Shown: piece after piece, positions 59,432 to 64,000 of the stretch
Layout of the letters: each line of letters begins with the position of its first letter
Numbering within the stretch: position 1 is the first letter of the stretch
Assembly: GCA_910579995.1 (NCBI GenBank)
Contig: CAJTWH010000002.1
Span: 62,001-126,000 of the forward strand
From: an uncultured Muribaculaceae bacterium
GTDB taxonomy: Bacteria; Bacteroidota; Bacteroidia; Bacteroidales; Muribaculaceae
DNA: 64,000 nucleotides
Direction of reading: 5' to 3'
Made by a program: the position numbers and the translations under genes
Notes under the pieces: model-generated
Seen by the model: only the letters and a program-made list of their open reading frames with translations
What the model was told of the DNA's origin: nothing
The model's database searches: none

Positions 59432-59968
59432 TTACGCCGGTTTGAAAGTCTGGAAACTTCCGTCAGTATAGAGTACTATTATTGATGAAATTTTCTTCTG
59501 AGAGTCAGCTGCAGAGGAAGAGAGGGCGGGGGAGTCGGCCGGAATATAGTCTTTTGAGCCCTGCAGACTGTTATATTCGGGCATTGATGAGCCCTGAGAG
59601 CTGTCTTTGATGTAGAATGAGTCTTCAGCAAAGCTGTCTTTGATTGATTCAGTAAACTCATCCACAGGCGGTTGCAGGTCGAAAAGACCGTTTTCGGGGG
59701 CGTTTTGAGGCTCTGAGATTTCAATATTTTGATTTAGCAACATATCTCCTTGGCCAAACAGCAGCCACAGGATGTTGAGATTCGGAAATGCCGCATTAAG
59801 TTTGGCGAGAACCTGATTGTTGACAGATTTGTTGCGGCCATGCAGCATTTGCGACAAACTCGGGCGTGGTATTCCGGCAGTATCTGCAAATTGTGTACTG
59901 CTGAGGCCGGTAGAATTGATAAACTCTATCAAACGGTCTAAAACCGGGTTTTTATCGTTCTCTTCCAT
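59432..59968 (-). CDS. XRE-family transcriptional regulator
   Basis: This protein of about 178 residues has an N-terminal Cro/C1-type HTH (~8-68: RLIEFINSTGLSSTQFADTAGI and RPSLSQMLHGRNKSVNNQVLAKL). A segment PNLNILWLLFGQGDMLL follows, and then a Ser/Asp-rich disordered tail and a short hydrophobic C-terminus (IIVLYTDGSFQTF). The ATG at 59968 is preferred over a TTG nine bases upstream. Proteins with this head are common Bacteroidales regulators of unknown signal. Two -7 elements (minus TAAATTTG at 60002-59995 and 60030-60023) lie upstream in AT-rich repeats, possibly autoregulatory. Confidence 0.85.
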   Translation of the reverse strand: MEENDKNPVLDRLIEFINSTGLSSTQFADTAGIPRPSLSQMLHGRNKSVNNQVLAKLNAAFPNLNILWLLFGQGDMLLNQNIEISEPQNAPENGLFDLQPPVDEFTESIKDSFAEDSFYIKDSSQGSSMPEYNSLQGSKDYIPADSPALSSSAADSQKKISSIIVLYTDGSFQTFKPA

Positions 59969-59994
59969 CTGTTTCAATTATTAAATTCGGGTTG

Positions 59995-60030
59995 CAAATT
60001 TAAAAATAAAAATTGTAAATAGCAAATTTA
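59995..60030 (-). promoter_or_regulatory. Tandem TAAATTTG elements upstream of the XRE gene
   Basis: Two minus-strand TAAATTTGC sequences at 60002-59994 and 60030-60022, 28 bp apart, within repeated GCAAATTTAAA blocks; a variant, GCAAAATTAAATTT, follows at about 60070. They may be alternative -7 boxes or operator repeats. Confidence 0.45.
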
Positions 60031-60039
60031 AATTTCAAA

Positions 60040-60900
60040 ACTTATACAATGCAATCAGAATTGCGGTTTGCAAAATTAAATTTACATTATTAAAGAGTGA
60101 ATAATCCAGCTTTTAGAGATGTGTTTACCTCTGGAAATCAAACTTAGAGCCACACTTTAATACAGCGCACAACAATCCTTTAAATCAGTGCATTGACAAT
60201 ACTATCCCAGCAAATACCGCCACGCCTATTCCGAGGATGCTTTAATTAAAGTTAAGCTTTATGTATTATACACATCTAATTGAATATTAGCGTATTATTC
60301 TTAGAGTTAATTTTTGTGTAAGCATAAATTAGCCTCAAATTTCATAATTTGAAACAGAAGCTCTTGCTATATCGATGGCCTCTTAGAGAAATGAAATTCA
60401 AAAAATCGCAAGGCTGATAATTTACAAATGCAAACAACGACGCAACAGTACTTGTTGTTGCAATTGCAAAATTGCTAAGATTTCAAACCAATCCGAGCTG
60501 TTTCAATACGTAAATTTTTCTCATTCGGGCTTTTTGTCCCCGGCCTGTAATGGCAAAATCTAAAAATCGTCGCCTGCCGGCCGCATTCGTATAAATAAAA
60601 CGCTCTCAAACAGTCAAAAGTTGCTTATCTTATTTCATTATCAGCTATTTAACACTAATTATACCAATTATTGAAAAGAGATAAAATAATTAACACAAGC
60701 ATGCACTGAAAAATCAGCACCAATATAAAATTATGGGAAATGCATTTTCATAAATTTTCTTTTTTGAGTCTAATATCATCAAAATCACACTTTTTACAAC
60801 ATAAATCCTCAAAAAAGAGCGACCGGGACTTATAATAAGTAGAAAAGCGACACAAAACACGTCCCACCGCTAAGGACATGAATGATAAAATTTTTGCAAA
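60040..60900. other. Non-coding AT-rich gap between the XRE gene and gdhA
   Basis: About 860 bp with stops in all frames, no convincing gene and no strong hairpin. Only small AT-rich inverted repeats are visible (for example GCAACA/TGTTGTTGC near 60442-60461). The predicted 96-residue minus frame at 60748-61038 overlaps the gdhA promoter and start and has no signature. Confidence 0.6.
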
Positions 60901-60904
60901 AATG

Positions 60905-60937
60905 TTTGACAAATCCAATTTTTTGTTGCTATCTTTG
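60905..60937 (+). promoter_or_regulatory. gdhA promoter
   Basis: TTTG (60905-60908), 21-base spacer, TATCTTTG (60930-60937), about 60 bp before the ATG at 60997. Confidence 0.7.
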
Positions 60938-60996
60938 CGGTGGTAACTCAAACATATACCGAAAAACACACAACAACCTTTTAAATAATACGCATC

Positions 60997-62334
60997 ATGG
61001 ATATTAACAGTATCATGGCCGGGCTTGAAGCCAAGCACCCCGGAGAGAAAGAATACTTACAGGCTGTCCGCGAAGTACTCATGTCGGTTGAGGAAGTATA
61101 CAACCAGCACCCTGAGTTCGAGCGCAACAAAATCATCGAGCGCATGGTAGAGCCCGACCGTATTGTCACTTTCCGCGTGACATGGATCGACGACCGCGGC
61201 GAAGTACAGAACAATATTGGATACCGTGTGCAATTCAACAATGCCATCGGCCCGTACAAGGGTGGCATCCGCTTCCACGCTTCAGTCAACCTCTCTATAT
61301 TAAAATTCCTCGGATTCGAGCAAACTTTCAAAAACGCACTCACCACCCTTCCGATGGGCGGCGCCAAAGGCGGCAGCGACTTCTCGCCCCGCGGCAAGAG
61401 CGACCGTGAGATCATGCGCTTCTGCCAGGCATTCATGCTCGGCCTTTGGAAGAACCTCGGTCCTGACCGCGACGTACCTGCCGGCGATATCGGTGTAGGC
61501 GGCCGCGAGGTAGGCTACATGTATGGCATGTATAAGCGTCTTGTCAACCAGCATGACGGAACATTCACCGGCAAAGCCCTCGAATTCGGCGGCAGCCGTA
61601 TCCGTCCGGAAGCTACCGGTTTCGGTGCGCTCTACTTCGTGCAGAATATGCTCAAACAGCGCAACGACCAGATCGCAGGCAAGACCGTTGCAATCTCGGG
61701 CTTCGGCAATGTAGCTTGGGGCGCAGCCCTGAAAGCAACCGAGCTCGGCGCCAAGGTGGTGACAATCTCAGGCCCCGACGGCTATATCTATGATCCCGCC
61801 GGCCTTGACGATGAGAAGATCAACTACATGCTTGAGCTCCGCGCTTCGGGCAACGACGTTGTTGCACCCTACGCTGAGAAATTCGCAGGCTCAACTTTCT
61901 ATGCAGGCCGCAAACCTTGGGAGCAGAAAGTTGATATCGCTCTTCCCTGCGCCACACAGAACGAGCTCAACGGCGATGACGCAAAAGCCCTTATCGCAAA
62001 CGGCGTAGGCATGGTAGCCGAAGTATCCAACATGGGTTGCACGCCCGAGGCTATCGACGCTTTCATCGAGTCGCGTACCGTTTACGCTCCCGGCAAAGCT
62101 GTCAACGCAGGCGGCGTAGCCACCTCAGGCCTTGAGATGAGCCAGAACGCCATGCACCTGCAGTGGTCTGCCGAAGAGGTTGACCAGAAACTCCACACCA
62201 TCATGACTGATATCCATCAGCAGTGTCTGCGCTACGGCGTGGAAGCCGATGGCTACATCAACTACATGAAGGGCGCCAACATCGCCGGCTTCATGAAGGT
62301 TGCCAACGCCATGATGGGTCTTGGCGTATGCTGA
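60997..62334 (+). CDS. gdhA: Glutamate dehydrogenase (NADP-type)
   Basis: This 445-residue enzyme aminates 2-oxoglutarate to glutamate, the main ammonia-assimilation step in many Bacteroidales. The N-terminal domain has GPYKGGIRFHASVNLSILKFLGFEQ-type sequence (quoted in parts: GPYKGGIRFHASVNLS, GFEQTFKNALT). The catalytic lysine lies in PMGGAKGGSDFSPRGKS, followed by the nucleotide domain with ISGFGNVAWGAALKATELGAK (~229-249, Rossmann glycine motif). The C-terminal SRxxVxAPGKAVNAGGVATSGLEMSQN segment is intact. Cofactor choice is inferred from similarity to the hexameric NADP enzymes. It is followed by a weak hairpin. Confidence 0.95.
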   Translation: MDINSIMAGLEAKHPGEKEYLQAVREVLMSVEEVYNQHPEFERNKIIERMVEPDRIVTFRVTWIDDRGEVQNNIGYRVQFNNAIGPYKGGIRFHASVNLSILKFLGFEQTFKNALTTLPMGGAKGGSDFSPRGKSDREIMRFCQAFMLGLWKNLGPDRDVPAGDIGVGGREVGYMYGMYKRLVNQHDGTFTGKALEFGGSRIRPEATGFGALYFVQNMLKQRNDQIAGKTVAISGFGNVAWGAALKATELGAKVVTISGPDGYIYDPAGLDDEKINYMLELRASGNDVVAPYAEKFAGSTFYAGRKPWEQKVDIALPCATQNELNGDDAKALIANGVGMVAEVSNMGCTPEAIDAFIESRTVYAPGKAVNAGGVATSGLEMSQNAMHLQWSAEEVDQKLHTIMTDIHQQCLRYGVEADGYINYMKGANIAGFMKVANAMMGLGVC

Positions 62335-62358
62335 TAAAAACGATAACTAAACCAACGG

Positions 62359-62390
62359 ATCCCCCGGTGCCGTCCGGTATCGGGGGATTT
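62359..62390 (+). terminator. Weak terminator after gdhA
   Basis: 8-bp stem of Cs and Gs (62359-62366 with 62381-62388) followed by only three Ts. Readthrough into the DUF805 gene is possible. Confidence 0.65.
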
Positions 62391-62407
62391 AAAAATCTTT
62401 CCATAAT

Positions 62408-62911
62408 ATGAATGTAGATTTCCTTACGGCAATAAAACTCTTCTTTGCCAACTATGTCAATTTCAGAGGCCGCTCTACCCGTGCAGAGTATTGGTTTGCC
62501 ATGCTCTTTGTATTGATAGCATCGATTGTGCTGTCAGTGCTTTCGGTCTTGGGGCTTCCATATATCTCAACTCTCTTCTCTATTGCAGTCTTCCTTCCGG
62601 GTCTTGCCATCTGTTTCCGCCGTTTTCACGACGCCGGTCAAAGCGGTTGGCTTGTGATACTGCTTTACGTCTTGTCTTTTGTAGGCTTAGGCATTATGTA
62701 TGGTCCTATGCTCTCATCTATTATAGAATATGCCAATGATCCTATCGCCCTTCAGCAGGCAATGCTTCATTACATGTCAAATCACATCGGCTCAATTGGT
62801 TTAGGAGCTCTCATCGTACTGGCTGCGGCTGTATGGGAGCTTATCATACTTGTAAAGCCGAGCGCGCCCGACAACAAATACGGCCCTAACCCTTACGGCG
62901 AATACAAATGA
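62408..62911 (+). CDS. DUF805 inner-membrane protein
   Basis: This 167-residue protein fits the DUF805 (YhaH) family: FFANYVNFRGRSTRAEYWFAMLF at the start, four predicted membrane helices (~28-48, ~50-66, ~78-97, ~128-148) and the signature ICFRRFHDAGQSGWLVILL between the second and third. The C-terminus ends KYGPNPYGEYK, a typical polar tail. Function of the family is not established. It begins about 75 bp after gdhA and overlaps the next gene by 4 bp (ATGA), so the two are coupled. Confidence 0.92.
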   Translation: MNVDFLTAIKLFFANYVNFRGRSTRAEYWFAMLFVLIASIVLSVLSVLGLPYISTLFSIAVFLPGLAICFRRFHDAGQSGWLVILLYVLSFVGLGIMYGPMLSSIIEYANDPIALQQAMLHYMSNHIGSIGLGALIVLAAAVWELIILVKPSAPDNKYGPNPYGEYK

Positions 62912-64000
62912 AAAAAACATATATCATCTGGGCGATGCTTAGCGGCGTCGCCCTTTGTGCGTGTAATAGAGGGGCGTCGTTTACATACGAAGATGTGGAG
63001 ACTGCCGACACTATCACACATCACGCCCGATATCTCACCATTGCCGATTGCGGCGGAGGAACGGTGCGAGTAGATATCGCCGACCCGTGGAACGAGGGGA
63101 AATACCTCGCCCGATATGCACTTGTGGCACGCGATTCAGTGATACCTTCTGACCTTGATTCAGAAGTCAAGATAATCCGCACACCTGTCGAACGGGCTGC
63201 CGTTTTCTCATCGGTCTATACCGAGGCATTCAATGAGCTCGGAGCCCTCAGCTCTATCGCGGCAATTGCCGACAGCCCGTACTTCGCTAAAGAAGATACA
63301 ATAACCAAGCTCATTCACGGCGGAAAAATCGCCGACCTTGGCTCCGCGGCAGCACCTTCGGTTGAGCTCATGGCCGCCAATGGAATCGACGTGGTGCTAC
63401 GCTCTCCGCAACAAGGCATGCCCGGGGCGAAACTGCCGGGGCATATTGTAGCTGTAGAGTGTGCAGACTATATGGAGACGTCGCCTATCGGGCGAGCCGA
63501 ATGGATTTTGCTTCTTGGCGAGCTGACCGGTAACCGAGAGGCTGCAGCAAACGTTTTTGAAAATGTGATCGACAATTACTCATCGTTGGTATTCGAGGTA
63601 TCAGGAGCGACCTCTCCGCGCCCCAAACTGCTCGCAGAGACAGAGTATTCAGGAGTGTGGTATGTGCCGCAGGGAGGCAGTTATATGGCCCGTATGTATG
63701 CCGATGCGGGAGCTGACTGGCCATGGTCTGATACCGAGGGGAGCGGTTCGCTGTCGCTGTCGCTTGAAGAAGTGGCAAAGAAAGCCTTGGACGCTGACGT
63801 GTGGCTCGTGCGCTCATACGGCTACGAAACCACACCTGCGACATTGAAAGCCCTCAATCCGCGCTATGCAAACTTCGAAGCTGTGAAAAACGGCAATATC
63901 TACAGCTGCAATACCGAAGAACGGAATATCTTCAACGTTTGCGCCTTCCACCCCGACGAAGTACTCGCCGAATATATAGCCATCTTCCATCCGGAAGTAT
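62908..64000 (+). CDS. ABC transporter substrate-binding lipoprotein (iron/cobalamin type), 3' end outside window
   Basis: The frame is open from ATG 62908 (overlapping the DUF805 stop by 4 bp) to the window edge, giving at least 364 residues. The signal peptide ends in LCAC, so Cys19 is probably lipid-modified. The body matches class III periplasmic binding proteins such as BtuF/FhuD: RAAVFSSVYTEAFNELGA, KIADLGSAAAPSVELMAANGIDVVL, GRAEWILLLGELTGNREAA and SGVWYVPQGGSYMARMYADAGADW. These capture siderophore-iron or cobalamin for an ABC importer. The permease and ATPase genes would be expected downstream, beyond the window. Ligand unknown. Confidence 0.92.
   Translation, partial: MKKTYIIWAMLSGVALCACNRGASFTYEDVETADTITHHARYLTIADCGGGTVRVDIADPWNEGKYLARYALVARDSVIPSDLDSEVKIIRTPVERAAVFSSVYTEAFNELGALSSIAAIADSPYFAKEDTITKLIHGGKIADLGSAAAPSVELMAANGIDVVLRSPQQGMPGAKLPGHIVAVECADYMETSPIGRAEWILLLGELTGNREAAANVFENVIDNYSSLVFEVSGATSPRPKLLAETEYSGVWYVPQGGSYMARMYADAGADWPWSDTEGSGSLSLSLEEVAKKALDADVWLVRSYGYETTPATLKALNPRYANFEAVKNGNIYSCNTEERNIFNVCAFHPDEVLAEYIAIFHPEV

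Noticed and set aside
60748..61038. 96-residue minus-strand ORF
   Set aside because: It overlaps the gdhA promoter and start in antisense and has no family resemblance or ribosome site.

Overview
The window looks like chromosomal DNA of a gut Bacteroidales bacterium, most likely a Muribaculaceae-type genome. This rests on: promoters of the Bacteroidota form TTTG-N19/21-TAnnTTTG in front of many genes; a SusC/SusD pair; a PorT-type barrel; a DUF5686 surface protein; BspA-type leucine-rich repeats; GH2 and GH97 enzymes; LytS/LytTR two-component pairs; and split glycine decarboxylase genes. I saw no rRNA, tRNA, CRISPR array, transposase or phage gene. The sequence is mostly core metabolism with small accessory islands.

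Layout. 1-4.6 kb: the end of a TPR protein, a small ferredoxin, a helix-hairpin-helix protein, a large BspA-like surface protein, and then a non-coding stretch with a strong minus-strand promoter and a self-closing RNA. 4.6-11.2 kb: an AT-rich membrane protein, a secreted GH2 enzyme, and an OxyR-type regulator divergent from a four-domain CoA-disulfide reductase/rhodanese/TusA/DsrE fusion. 11.3-17.9 kb: pyrB-pyrI-flavin reductase, then glyA-ispD-recG with overlapping ends. 17.9-26.7 kb: a patatin-like lipase facing a seven-gene minus-strand run, clpP-clpX-recQ-(AmgK+RapZ-C fusion)-MurU-like-thioesterase-HAD. 26.8-29.4 kb: an ALK/HEAT-repeat protein, a glycosyltransferase and a PorT-like barrel. 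29.4-38 kb: lplA-gcvT-gcvH-gcvPA-gcvPB-lpdA, a complete glycine cleavage system with its own lipoate ligase, with a GH97 enzyme 4 bp behind. 38-40.9 kb: a LytS/LytTR pair, a G/T-rich tandem and inverted repeat, and a frameshifted lipoprotein. 41-48.1 kb: SusC, SusD, uxuA and an SDR reductase, which look like hexuronate uptake and catabolism. 48.2-58.3 kb: rlmD, a CYTH protein, a DUF5686 protein without an ATG start, a PepSY-like protein, a second LytS/LytTR pair and an RND efflux pump without partners. 58.3-64 kb: a secreted esterase, an XRE regulator, a 1-kb non-coding gap, gdhA, a DUF805 protein, and an ABC binding lipoprotein cut by the window end.

Themes. One-carbon and nitrogen metabolism recurs (glyA, the gcv operon, gdhA, pyrBI), as does envelope and peptidoglycan recycling (AmgK/MurU-like pair, RapZ-like GlcN6P-binding domain). 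The least explained signals are non-coding: four copies of a dispersed ~105-bp palindromic repeat, two of them with an extra hairpin directly abutting; a candidate ~310-nt structured RNA at 4.1-4.5 kb; a perfect palindrome in front of the RND pump; and the 39.8-kb repeat.
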